Positions 7,908 through 15,840 of a stretch of DNA of 64,000 nt are shown here, one piece after another. The translations under genes and the position numbers were made by a program. Origin of the DNA: Streptomyces canus (GTDB lineage Bacteria > Actinomycetota > Actinomycetes > Streptomycetales > Streptomycetaceae); NCBI RefSeq assembly GCF_030816965.1, contig NZ_JAUSYQ010000002.1:9042001-9106000 (forward strand), read 5' to 3'. The notes below the pieces were generated by a model, which ran no database searches, was not told the DNA's origin, and saw only the letters and a program-made list of their open reading frames with translations. Numbering within the stretch: position 1 is the first letter of the stretch; every line of letters begins with the position of its first letter.

Positions 7908-8846
7908 ATGGCGCCCGTGGAACTGCGCCAGCTGCGGTACTTCGTCGCGGTAGCCGAAGAGCTGAACTTCGGTCGGGCCGCCGAGCGGTTGCTCATCGCG
8001 GGCCCCTCGCTCTCCCAGCAGATCAAGGCCCTCGAACGGGACCTGGGCGTCCGGCTGTTCGACCGCGACCGCCGCAAGGTCTCCCTCACCCAGGCCGGTG
8101 CCGCCCTCCTCCCGCACACCCGCGCCCTGCTCGACCGCGCCGACGACCTCAAACGCCGGGCCGGCAGCCTGACCGGCTCGCAGTCGGTGCGGCTCGGATA
8201 CGTCAACTGGCTTCCCCCGGACCTGATGTCGCGTACGTCAGCGGTGGCCCAGGTGCACCTCGACGCCTGGGTCGCCCCCTCCCACACCCAGGCCGCGCGC
8301 GTCGCCGACGGCAGCCTGGACCTCGCCGTCTGCTGGGTGCGCACCGAGGACCTCCGCAGGCAAGGGCTGCGGGCCCGGCTGATCGGCGCCGACCGGCTCT
8401 ACGCCGTCGCGAGGGGCGGCGACACCAGCGACGTACCCGACGTGGCGGCCCGGGACGTCCATGTACTCATCGACGACGATCTCACCGCCTGGGCCGCCTG
8501 GAACGTGTACGCCGAGGAGCTCGCGCAGGCGACCGGCGCCCGTCCGGTACGCATCTCCGACGGCGCGATCACCGGCCCCGCGTTCTTCGACCACGTGCGC
8601 CGCTGCACCCGCCCCGTCGTCAACTCGCCCAAGGGGCAGACCAGTCCGCTCCCGCCCGACCTCGTCCGCCGCGAGATCGTCGGGCCGAAGGTCTACTGGA
8701 CCTGGTCCCTGGTGTGGCGCGAGAAGGAGGAGCGCGCCGGTGTCCTGGCCGTCGTCGACGCGCTGTGCGAGGGCGTCGGCGACCTCGGTCTCCACGCCCC
8801 GGACGCCTGGCTGCCCGCCGGCGATCCGTACGCGACCCCCGGCTGA
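7908..8846 (+). CDS. LysR-family transcriptional regulator
   Basis: 312-residue LysR regulator. The N-terminal winged HTH is textbook (ELRQLRYFVAVAEELNFGRAAERLLIAGPSLSQQIKALERDLGVRLFDR) and a two-lobed effector domain follows from about residue 90. It sits between a divergent isomerase-like gene with an MFS stub and a downstream SDR/SnoaL pair. One or both sets are likely targets, and a long palindrome directly after its stop precedes the SDR. GTG 7917 is an alternative start. The inducer cannot be deduced. Confidence 0.88.
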   Translation: MAPVELRQLRYFVAVAEELNFGRAAERLLIAGPSLSQQIKALERDLGVRLFDRDRRKVSLTQAGAALLPHTRALLDRADDLKRRAGSLTGSQSVRLGYVNWLPPDLMSRTSAVAQVHLDAWVAPSHTQAARVADGSLDLAVCWVRTEDLRRQGLRARLIGADRLYAVARGGDTSDVPDVAARDVHVLIDDDLTAWAAWNVYAEELAQATGARPVRISDGAITGPAFFDHVRRCTRPVVNSPKGQTSPLPPDLVRREIVGPKVYWTWSLVWREKEERAGVLAVVDALCEGVGDLGLHAPDAWLPAGDPYATPG

Positions 8847-8852
8847 CCTGCG

Positions 8853-8873
8853 CTGGGAGGCAGTGCCTCCCAG
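8853..8873 (+). promoter_or_regulatory. 21-bp palindrome between the LysR gene and the SDR gene
   Basis: Arms CTGGGAGGCA and TGCCTCCCAG are perfect 10-base inverted repeats around a single central G. No T-run follows, so an operator (LysR or other) is as likely as a terminator. The right arm recurs as GCCTCCCAG just before the LysR start. Confidence 0.5.
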
Positions 8874-8972
8874 GCCGTAGGAAGCCCGTCCTTCCGTCTC
8901 CCGGTGGACGGGCCTACCTTCGAATAGTCGACCGGTCGGCTAGTACCGGTCCCCGACTCGAAGAAGGTCACC

Positions 8973-9686
8973 ATGAGCACGCAGAGCCAGAAGGTCGCGA
9001 TCATCACCGGCGCCTCGCAGGGCATCGGCGCCGCCCTCGTCGAGGGCTACCGCAAGCTCGGATACGCCGTCGTCGCCACCTCGCGCACCATCGCACCCGT
9101 CGACGACGTGGACGTCCTCACCGTCCAGGGCGACATCGCCGACCCGGCCACCGCGGGGCGCGTCGTCGAGGCCGCCGTGGAGCGGTTCGGCCGCATCGAC
9201 ACCGTGGTGAACAACGCGGGCGTCTTCGTCGCCAAGCCGTTCACCGAGTACACCGCCGAGGACTACGCCACCGTGACGGGCATCAACGTCGCCGGCGTCT
9301 TCCATCTCACCCAGGAGGCCGTCCCGCACCTGCTCGCCCAGGGCGGCGGTCACATCGTCAACGTCACCACCAGCCTGGTCGACAACGCGGACTCCCAGGT
9401 TCCCTCCGTGCTGGCCTCGTTGACCAAGGGCGGAGTGCAGTCCGCCACCAAGTCCCTCGCCATCGAGTACGCCACCCGCGGCATCCGTGTCAACGCCGTG
9501 TCGCCCGGCACCATCAAGACCCCCATGCACGCGGAAGAGACCCACGAGTTCCTCGCCGCCCTGCACCCGGTCGGACGGATGGGCGAAATGAGCGACATCG
9601 TGGACGCCGTGCTCTTCCTGGAGACGGCGCCGTTCGTCACCGGCGAGATCCTGCACGTCGACGGCGGCATGAGCGCCGGACACTGA
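8973..9686 (+). CDS. SDR-family oxidoreductase lacking the catalytic tyrosine
   Basis: 237-residue classical SDR fold: the cofactor loop TGASQGIG is at 12-19, VVNNAGVF at 78-85 and the active-site strand VNVTTS at 129-134. Where classical SDRs have YxxxK, this protein reads ASLTK: the lysine (K152) is present but alanine (A148) replaces tyrosine. I associate the ASLTKGG variant with a distinct SDR subgroup, so this is probably not a sequencing error. Whether it is a dehydrogenase is open. It is co-directional with the SnoaL-like gene 32 bases downstream. AAGAAGG precedes the ATG. Confidence 0.86.
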   Translation: MSTQSQKVAIITGASQGIGAALVEGYRKLGYAVVATSRTIAPVDDVDVLTVQGDIADPATAGRVVEAAVERFGRIDTVVNNAGVFVAKPFTEYTAEDYATVTGINVAGVFHLTQEAVPHLLAQGGGHIVNVTTSLVDNADSQVPSVLASLTKGGVQSATKSLAIEYATRGIRVNAVSPGTIKTPMHAEETHEFLAALHPVGRMGEMSDIVDAVLFLETAPFVTGEILHVDGGMSAGH

Positions 9687-9718
9687 CGACCCGTCAATTC
9701 ATCGACCAAGGAGCGGAC

Positions 9719-10108
9719 ATGACCAGTTCGACGGACGACAAGGGGATCCTGAGCGGGGTCCTCGACCGGTGGAAGGCCGCTGTCGACGCCCACCAACCGG
9801 AGCGCGTGGCCGCCCTCTTCACCGAGGACGCCCTCTTCCAGGGACTGCATCCCTACAGCGTCGGACGGCAGGGCGTCGCCGAGTACTACGACTCCCAGCC
9901 GCTCGGCCTGAAGGCGGAGTACCGCATCCTCGAGACGCGGCGCCCCGCCGACGGCCTCGTCCTGGGCTACCTGGACGTCGACTTCACGTTCACCGACCGG
10001 CCCACCCTCGCGGTCAAGCTCGCGGTTCTCCTGACCCGGGCGGGCGACGACTGGTACATCAGCCACTACCAGGTCTCCCGCCTCGACGAGGGCCCGCAGC
10101 GGGCGTGA
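9719..10108 (+). CDS. SnoaL-like / SgcJ-type NTF2-fold protein
   Basis: 129-residue single-domain protein with the NTF2/SnoaL cone fold pattern: an N-terminal helix with WKAAVDAHQPERVAALFTEDALF, then GRQGVAEYYDS and terminal strands LAVLLTRAGDDWYISHYQVS. Family members include polyketide cyclases, dehydratases and small hydrolases, and there is no basis to choose among them. AAGGAG sits six bases before the ATG. It probably forms an operon with the SDR. Confidence 0.75.
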   Translation: MTSSTDDKGILSGVLDRWKAAVDAHQPERVAALFTEDALFQGLHPYSVGRQGVAEYYDSQPLGLKAEYRILETRRPADGLVLGYLDVDFTFTDRPTLAVKLAVLLTRAGDDWYISHYQVSRLDEGPQRA

Positions 10109-10255
10109 AGCCCAGCTGTGGCGACGCTTAAGAAATCCTCGATGGACCACGGGGGCGTCGTACGGCAGATTGCTGAGCGATTCCACCCCTCACCCTGGTC
10201 GCGGGCATGCCTCGGCATGACCGCGACCACGGATCGCACCCACAGGAGCCAAGCC

Positions 10256-11284
10256 GTGAAGGCGCTGGTCAAGGAGAAGGCGGAGCCCGGACTGTGGCTC
10301 GCGGACGTCCCGGAGCCGGCCGTCGGCCCCGGGGACGTACTGATCAAGGTGCTGCGCACCGGCATCTGCGGCACCGATCTGCACATCCGGTCCTGGGACG
10401 GCTGGGCACAGCAGGCGATCCGCACGCCCCTCGTCCTGGGGCACGAGTTCGTCGGCGAGGTCGTGGAGACCGGACGCGATGTCTCGGAGATCACCATCGG
10501 CGACCGGGTGAGCGGCGAGGGGCACCTCGTCTGCGGCAAGTGCCGCAACTGCCTCGCCGGACGGCGGCACCTGTGCCGGGCCACGGTCGGGCTCGGCGTC
10601 GGCCGGGACGGGGCCTTCGCGGAGTACGTCGCCCTGCCCGTCGCCAATGTGTGGGTGCACCGCGTCCCCGTTGAACTCGACGTGGCCGCGATCTTCGACC
10701 CGTTCGGCAACGCCGTGCACACCGCGCTGTCGTTCCCGCTGGTCGGCGAGGACGTGCTGATCACCGGCGCGGGCCCGATCGGACTGATGGCGGCGGCGGT
10801 CGCCCGGCACGCGGGTGCGCGCAACGTCGTCGTCACCGACGTCAGCGAAGAGCGCCTGGACCTGGCCCGCAAGATCGGGGTGAGCCTCGCGCTGAATGTG
10901 TCGGAGGCGCGGATCGCCGACGGGCAGCGGGAGTTGGGGCTGCGCGAGGGTTTCGACATCGGCCTGGAGATGTCCGGTCGGCCGGAGGCCCTGCGCGACA
11001 TGATCGCCAACATGACGCACGGCGGCCGGATCGCGATGCTGGGACTGCCGGCCGCGGAGTTCCCGGTCGACTGGGCCCGGATCGTCACCTCGATGATCAC
11101 CATCAAGGGCATCTACGGCCGGGAGATGTTCGAGACCTGGTACGCGATGTCGGTCCTCCTGGAGGGCGGCCTCGACCTCGCCCCCGTGATCACCGGCCGG
11201 TACGGCTACCGCGACTTCGAGGCCGCGTTCGCCGACGCGGCGAGCGGCCGCGGCGGCAAGGTCATCCTCGACTGGACCAACTGA
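10256..11284 (+). CDS. tdh: L-threonine 3-dehydrogenase
   Basis: 342-residue medium-chain zinc dehydrogenase oxidising threonine to 2-amino-3-ketobutyrate with NAD+. Catalytic zinc ligands C38 (GICGTDLH) and H63-E64 (GHEF) fall at the same numbers as in the E. coli enzyme. Structural zinc cysteines are C93, C96, C99 and C107, and the Rossmann loop is GAGPIG. The GTG start has AGGAG seven bases upstream. kbl follows 14 bases later, and the unstable product is normally passed to Kbl. Confidence 0.95.
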   Translation: MKALVKEKAEPGLWLADVPEPAVGPGDVLIKVLRTGICGTDLHIRSWDGWAQQAIRTPLVLGHEFVGEVVETGRDVSEITIGDRVSGEGHLVCGKCRNCLAGRRHLCRATVGLGVGRDGAFAEYVALPVANVWVHRVPVELDVAAIFDPFGNAVHTALSFPLVGEDVLITGAGPIGLMAAAVARHAGARNVVVTDVSEERLDLARKIGVSLALNVSEARIADGQRELGLREGFDIGLEMSGRPEALRDMIANMTHGGRIAMLGLPAAEFPVDWARIVTSMITIKGIYGREMFETWYAMSVLLEGGLDLAPVITGRYGYRDFEAAFADAASGRGGKVILDWTN

Positions 11285-11298
11285 CGTAGGGATTGATG

Positions 11299-12492
11299 AT
11301 GTTCGACTCCGTGCGCGACGACCTGCGCGCCACCCTCGACGAGATCCGCGCGGCCGGCCTGCACAAGCCGGAGCGGGTGATCGACACCCCGCAGTCCGCG
11401 ACGGTGAACGTCTCCGCGGGCGGCCGCCCCGGCGAGGTACTCAACTTCTGCGCCAACAACTACCTCGGCCTCGCCGACCACCCCGAGGTCGTCGCCGCCG
11501 CCCACGCCGCCCTGGACCGCTGGGGCTACGGCATGGCCTCGGTCCGCTTCATCTGCGGCACGCAGGAGGTCCACAAGGAGCTGGAGGCGCGGCTGTCCGC
11601 CTTCCTCGGCCAGGAGGACACGATCCTGTATTCCTCCTGCTTCGACGCCAACGGCGGTGTCTTCGAGACGCTGCTGGGTTCGGAGGACGCGGTGATCTCC
11701 GACGCCCTGAACCACGCGTCCATCATCGACGGCATCCGGCTGTCCAAGGCCCGCCGCTTCCGGTATGCCAACCGTGATCTGGCGGATCTGGAACGGCAGT
11801 TGAAGGAGGCCGCGGGCGCCCGGCGCAGGCTGATCGTCACCGACGGCGTCTTCTCCATGGACGGTTACGTCGCCCCGCTGAAGGACATCTGCGACCTCGC
11901 CGACCGGTACGACGCCATGGTCATGGTCGACGACTCGCACGCCGTCGGCTTCGTCGGCCCCGGCGGCCGCGGCACCCCCGAGCTGCACGGCGTCATGGAC
12001 CGCGTCGACATCGTCACCGGCACCCTCGGCAAGGCGCTCGGCGGCGCCTCCGGCGGTTACGTCGCCGCCCGTGCCGAGATCGTCGCGCTCCTGCGCCAGC
12101 GCTCACGGCCGTACCTCTTCTCGAACACGCTCGCCCCGGTGATCGCCGCGGCCTCCCTGAAGGTCCTCGACCTGCTGGAGTCGGCGGACGACCTGCGGGT
12201 GCGGCTGCGGGAGAACACCGCGCTGTTCCGGCGCCGGATGACGGAGGAGGGTTTCGACGTCCTGCCCGGTGATCACCCCATCGCGCCCGTGATGATCGGG
12301 GACGCGACGAAGGCGGGACGCCTCGCGGAGCTGCTCCTGGCGCGGGGCGTGTACGTGATCGGCTTCTCGTACCCGGTGGTGCCTCAGGGGCAGGCGCGCA
12401 TCCGGGTGCAGCTCTCGGCGGCCCACTCCACCGAGGACGTGAACCGCGCGGTCGATGCCTTCGTCGCGGCCAGGGCCGAGCTGGCGGCCTAG
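11299..12492 (+). CDS. kbl: 2-amino-3-ketobutyrate CoA ligase (glycine C-acetyltransferase)
   Basis: 397-residue PLP enzyme of the alpha-oxoamine synthase family that splits 2-amino-3-ketobutyrate with CoA to glycine and acetyl-CoA. The PLP lysine is K245 in GTLGKALGG. Other family motifs are [37 protein letters not shown] and [13 protein letters not shown] 11299 is preferred over TTG 11293 and ATG 11296 because AGGGA is six bases upstream. With tdh it feeds glycine toward the glyA-sox one-carbon operon nearby. Confidence 0.96.
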   Translation: MFDSVRDDLRATLDEIRAAGLHKPERVIDTPQSATVNVSAGGRPGEVLNFCANNYLGLADHPEVVAAAHAALDRWGYGMASVRFICGTQEVHKELEARLSAFLGQEDTILYSSCFDANGGVFETLLGSEDAVISDALNHASIIDGIRLSKARRFRYANRDLADLERQLKEAAGARRRLIVTDGVFSMDGYVAPLKDICDLADRYDAMVMVDDSHAVGFVGPGGRGTPELHGVMDRVDIVTGTLGKALGGASGGYVAARAEIVALLRQRSRPYLFSNTLAPVIAAASLKVLDLLESADDLRVRLRENTALFRRRMTEEGFDVLPGDHPIAPVMIGDATKAGRLAELLLARGVYVIGFSYPVVPQGQARIRVQLSAAHSTEDVNRAVDAFVAARAELAA

Positions 12493-12505
12493 TCCGGACG
12501 AATTG

Positions 12506-12514
12506 CGATAATCG
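12506..12514 (+). promoter_or_regulatory. Putative LysR box before the second LysR gene
   Basis: CGATAATCG is an inverted repeat with a one-base centre, embedded in ATTGCGATAATCGAT, which fits the AT-N11-AT form typical of LysR sites. It is only six bases before the ATG, so it would suit autorepression. Weak evidence. Confidence 0.3.
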
Positions 12515-12519
12515 ATCCC

Positions 12520-13422
12520 ATGATCGAAGCGCGGCGGCTCCACATCCTCCGTGCGGTGGCCGACCACCGCACGGTCACGGCGGCTGCCGCCGCGCTGTAT
12601 CTCACCCCCTCCGCGGTCTCGCAGCAGCTCACGGCCCTGGAGCAGGAGACCGGCCACCGGCTCGTCGAGCGCGGTGCGAAGGGCGTACGGCTGACTGCGG
12701 CCGGCGAGATCCTGCTCAGCCACACCAACGCGGTCCTGGCCCAGCTGGAGCGGGCGGAGGCCGAGCTGGCCGCCTACAGCTCGGGCGCGGCCGGCACGGT
12801 CACGGTCGCCTCCTTCGCGACCGGGATCGTCCTGGTCGTGGCACCCGCGGTGGCCCGCCTCGCCTCGACGGCCCCCGGCATCCACCTCCGCGTCCAGGAC
12901 GCCGAGGGCGACGCCAGCCTGCCGATGGTCCTCGACCGGCAGGTCGATGTGGCGGTCGCCGTGGAGTACCGCGGGGCCCCGCCCGCCGACGATCCCCGCC
13001 TGGCCCACGTGCCCCTGTACGCCGAGCCCTTCGACGCGGTCGTCCCGGTGAGCCACCGGCTGGCCGACGCGGGCGAGGTGCCGCTGGCCGAGCTCGCCAA
13101 GGACCCGTGGATCGGCCCCTACCCGGGCAACCCCTGCCATGACGTGGTGGTCCTGGCCTGCGAGAACGCCGGGTTCCAGCCGCGTCTGGAGCACTCGTCG
13201 GACGATTTCCGTGCGGTGGTGGCACTGGCGTCGGCGGACGCGGGGGTGGCGTTGGTACCGCGTTCGGCGCTGATCGGGATGGACCTCACCGGGGTGGTCG
13301 TACGGCCGGTGGACGGGGTCGCCCCGACGCGCCGGGTCTTCGCGGCCGTGCGGCGGGGAGCGGAGGAGCACCCCCTCATCCGTCCTGTGCTCGACGCGCT
13401 CGGAGCCGTTGCCGGGGGGTAG
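12520..13422 (+). CDS. LysR-family transcriptional regulator downstream of tdh-kbl
   Basis: 300-residue LysR protein. The HTH MIEARRLHILRAVADHRTVTAAAAALYLTPSAVSQQL is followed by the linker helix and a substrate-binding-like effector domain with the usual ending (ADAGVALVPRSAL...). It lies 27 bases after kbl in the same direction. Control of tdh-kbl is plausible but not shown, since the short gap could equally carry its own promoter. Confidence 0.88.
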   Translation: MIEARRLHILRAVADHRTVTAAAAALYLTPSAVSQQLTALEQETGHRLVERGAKGVRLTAAGEILLSHTNAVLAQLERAEAELAAYSSGAAGTVTVASFATGIVLVVAPAVARLASTAPGIHLRVQDAEGDASLPMVLDRQVDVAVAVEYRGAPPADDPRLAHVPLYAEPFDAVVPVSHRLADAGEVPLAELAKDPWIGPYPGNPCHDVVVLACENAGFQPRLEHSSDDFRAVVALASADAGVALVPRSALIGMDLTGVVVRPVDGVAPTRRVFAAVRRGAEEHPLIRPVLDALGAVAGG

Positions 13423-13457
13423 GGAGACGGCCACGGCTAGCGGGCTTTCTCGCGTAT

Positions 13458-13470
13458 GGGATATCGTCCC
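13458..13470 (+). promoter_or_regulatory. Short inverted repeat GGGA-N5-TCCC in front of the XRE-cupin gene
   Basis: GGGATATCGTCCC lies immediately before the ATG at 13475 and would cover a promoter or leader. XRE-cupin regulators often autoregulate through such short palindromes. The short arms make it low confidence. Confidence 0.25.
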
Positions 13471-13474
13471 GAAT

Positions 13475-14053
13475 ATGAAACGCGATGAACCCGGGCCCGA
13501 CCCCGTCGACACCCGCCTCGGCGTCCGACTCGCCGCCCTGCGGGCCGAACGGGGCTGGTCTCTGGGTGAGTTGGCCGAGCGCAGCGGCGTCAGCAAGTCC
13601 ACCCTCTCCCGCGCCGAGCGGGCCGAGATCAGCCCCACCGCCTCGCTGCTGAACCGGCTGTGCGGGGTGTACGGGCGGACCATGTCCCAGTTGCTCAGCG
13701 AGGTCGAGGCCGAGCCCGCGCTGCTGATTCGCGGCGCCGACCAGACGGTGTGGGAGGACCGGGCCACCGGGTTCGTACGGCGGTCCGTGTCGCCGCCGCA
13801 CTCCGGGCTGCGCGGCGAACTCGTCGAGGGACGGCTCGCCGCCGGTTCCGACATCGCCTACGACCGGCCGCCCGTGCCGGGCCTGGAGCAGCACATCTGG
13901 GTTCTGGAGGGTGCGCTCGGCGTCACCGCCCAGGACGAAGAGCACCACCTCGGCACCGGGGACTGTCTGCGGCTGCGGGTGTGGGGACCGACACGGTTCC
14001 GGTGCGCGGGTCCCGACCCGGTGCGGTACGTGCTGGCGGTGGTCCTGCCGTGA
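13475..14053 (+). CDS. XRE-family regulator with C-terminal cupin
   Basis: 192 residues. The N-terminal Cro/CI-type HTH is at about residues 14-70 (LGVRLAALRAERGWSLGELAERSGVSKSTLSRAERAEISPTASLLNRLC) and the cupin domain at about 110-190 (PGLEQHIWVLEGALGVTAQDEEHHLGTGDCLRL). This two-domain type usually senses a small molecule and represses a neighbouring gene. It overlaps the following GNAT gene by GTGA, so the acetyltransferase is the obvious co-regulated partner. Confidence 0.86.
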   Translation: MKRDEPGPDPVDTRLGVRLAALRAERGWSLGELAERSGVSKSTLSRAERAEISPTASLLNRLCGVYGRTMSQLLSEVEAEPALLIRGADQTVWEDRATGFVRRSVSPPHSGLRGELVEGRLAAGSDIAYDRPPVPGLEQHIWVLEGALGVTAQDEEHHLGTGDCLRLRVWGPTRFRCAGPDPVRYVLAVVLP

Positions 14054-14583
14054 TCGTCACCCGCCTGGACGAGGTCCGACTGCCGGCCCGCGTGGACGGG
14101 TTGGCCGATCTGCTGGTCGACACGGTGGACGGCGGCGCCTCCATCGGGTTCCTCGCACCGATGGACCGGGCGGCGGCCGTCGCCTGGTGGAAGGAGCGTG
14201 CGGACGCGGTGGCCGCGGGGTGTCTGGCGGTGTGGGCGGCGGACGACGGTCACCGCGCGGTCGGTACCGTCAGCCTGGCCTTCCCCGACAAGCCCAACTC
14301 CCGCCACCGGGCGGAGCTTGTCAAACTGATGGTGCACCGGGACGCGCGCGGGCACGGTCTCGGGCGGCGGCTCCTCGGCATCGCGGAGGAGGCCGCCCGC
14401 ACGGCCGGAATCACCCTGCTCCACCTGGACACCGAGACCGACAGCCCCGCCGAGCGCCTCTACGGCAGTGCCGGCTGGACCCGCGCCGGTGTCATCCCCG
14501 ACTACGCGGCCGATCCCGCCGGGGTGTTGCGGCCGACGACGCTGTACTACAAGCGGCTCGGGGCGCCCGCTCCGACCAGGTGA
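14050..14583 (+). CDS. GNAT-family N-acetyltransferase
   Basis: 177-residue GNAT enzyme. The acetyl-CoA pyrophosphate loop is visible as VHRDARGHGLGRRLL (the R/QxxGxG/A motif), preceded by the strand VGTVSLAFPDKPNSRHRAELVKLMV and followed by LYGSAGWTRAGVIPDYA. The substrate is unknown. The GTG start overlaps the TGA of the XRE-cupin gene, a layout common for small resistance or detoxification pairs. Confidence 0.86.
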   Translation: MIVTRLDEVRLPARVDGLADLLVDTVDGGASIGFLAPMDRAAAVAWWKERADAVAAGCLAVWAADDGHRAVGTVSLAFPDKPNSRHRAELVKLMVHRDARGHGLGRRLLGIAEEAARTAGITLLHLDTETDSPAERLYGSAGWTRAGVIPDYAADPAGVLRPTTLYYKRLGAPAPTR

Positions 14584-14613
14584 TTGTCAGTGGCAGCCGC
14601 TACGGTGCCTGTC

Positions 14614-14979
14614 ATGCCGGACGCCGAAGACGTACGCCGTATCGCCCTGTCCCTGCCGGACACGACGGAGAAGATCGCCTGGAGCATGCCCACGTTCCGG
14701 GTCGCGGGGAAGATGTTCGCCACGCTGCCCGAGGACGAGACCTCCCTCGCCGTGCGCTGTCCGAAGGAGGAGCGCGACGAGCTGGTGCTGGCCGAGCCGG
14801 GGAAGTTCTGGATCGCCGATCACGAGGCACAGTTCGCGTGGGTGCGCGCCCGACTCGCCGCGATCGAGGACGACGGCGAACTGCGGGACATCCTCGCCGA
14901 CTCCTGGCGGCAGGCGGCGCCGTCCGGGCTGCTCGACGCGTATCCGGGGCTGGGGCTGCCCGATCCGCCCAGGGGGTGA
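14614..14979 (+). CDS. MmcQ/YjbR family DNA-binding-like protein
   Basis: 121-residue protein of the YjbR/MmcQ (DUF661-like, CyaY-like fold) family. It contains DVRRIALSLPDTTEKIAWSMPTFRVAGKMFATL, the LAVRCPKEERDEL segment and the C-terminal LRDILADSWRQAAPSGLL helix. The E. coli relative has been proposed to bind DNA, but no function is established. Upstream in-frame GTG/TTG codons would add a short non-conserved leader. It follows the GNAT gene by 30 bases. Confidence 0.78.
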   Translation: MPDAEDVRRIALSLPDTTEKIAWSMPTFRVAGKMFATLPEDETSLAVRCPKEERDELVLAEPGKFWIADHEAQFAWVRARLAAIEDDGELRDILADSWRQAAPSGLLDAYPGLGLPDPPRG

Positions 14980-15070
14980 GGAGGGCGAAAGGGGTGCGCG
15001 ACCACCGACCCGAGTGCGGTATGGTTTCTCTGCACGTTCGGCCAGGGGAAACCCCAGGTCAGGCGGGCAC

Positions 15071-15147
<77 letters not shown>

Positions 15148-15164
15148 GCTTCACGCAGGTCGGA

Positions 15165-15198
15165 GGCCGTTTTCTCAGGGATGAGAAAACGGCCTTTT
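15165..15198 (+). terminator. Strong intrinsic terminator after tRNA-Pro
   Basis: Perfect 12-bp stem: GGCCGTTTTCTC (15165-15176) and GAGAAAACGGCC (15183-15194), loop AGGGAT, followed by TTTT. It starts 18 bases after the tRNA CCA end and faces the 3' end of soxG. Confidence 0.9.
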
Positions 15199-15219
15199 CC
15201 GTATTCCGTGGGGCGCCCG

Positions 15220-15840
15220 TCAGGCGACCCGCGGCCCGCCGTACTCGCTCATCGCGTCGATGAGCCAGCGGGCCAGATAGTCGGCGAACGAGGACCGCGG
15301 GAGCAGGCGGTACGTCGGACCGTCGTCGAGCTGCCAGAGCAGCACCGCGATGGGGCCCACGGTGGTCGACACCGCGCGGCCGGGACCGAAGACGCGGGGG
15401 TGCAGGTCCAGCGGGCAGCCCTTCTCCAGCACCTCCCGGGCGGCAGGTCCGCTCAGCTCCAGTGTGGTGCGGTTCGCCGAGACGTCCACGACCGAGCCGG
15501 GAGCGCCGTCGAGGGCCTGCCGTACCTGGGCGGTCACGGTACCCGCGTCGGCCCGGGACAGCACGAGCCACTCGTCGGGGCCGAGCCACAGGATCGTATG
15601 GAGGCCCGAGGTGGCGGTGTCGCCGCACCGGCGGGGGAGCGGCGTCCCCAGGGTCCTGCCGATCCGGTGGGCCGCCTCGGACGCGGGGGCGACCCGCACG
15701 TTCACCATCGTGACGAACGGCAGCTCGGCCAGGGTGACGCCCCGGGCGCCGCCGACGCCGGCTGCGCGCATCCGCTCCTGAAGGTGGGACAGGGGGCTCG
15801 TGCGCAGGGCCACCGGTCCCTCCGTGATCGGTTCAGCCAT
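15220..15840 (-). CDS. soxG: Sarcosine oxidase gamma subunit
   Basis: 206-residue gamma subunit of heterotetrameric sarcosine oxidase, last gene of the glyA-soxBDAG operon. It has the GcvT-like fold segments expected for SoxG ([66 protein letters not shown]). Its start overlaps the end of soxA by eight bases. It contributes to assembly of the enzyme that oxidatively demethylates sarcosine. Confidence 0.92.
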   Translation of the reverse strand: MAEPITEGPVALRTSPLSHLQERMRAAGVGGARGVTLAELPFVTMVNVRVAPASEAAHRIGRTLGTPLPRRCGDTATSGLHTILWLGPDEWLVLSRADAGTVTAQVRQALDGAPGSVVDVSANRTTLELSGPAAREVLEKGCPLDLHPRVFGPGRAVSTTVGPIAVLLWQLDDGPTYRLLPRSSFADYLARWLIDAMSEYGGPRVA

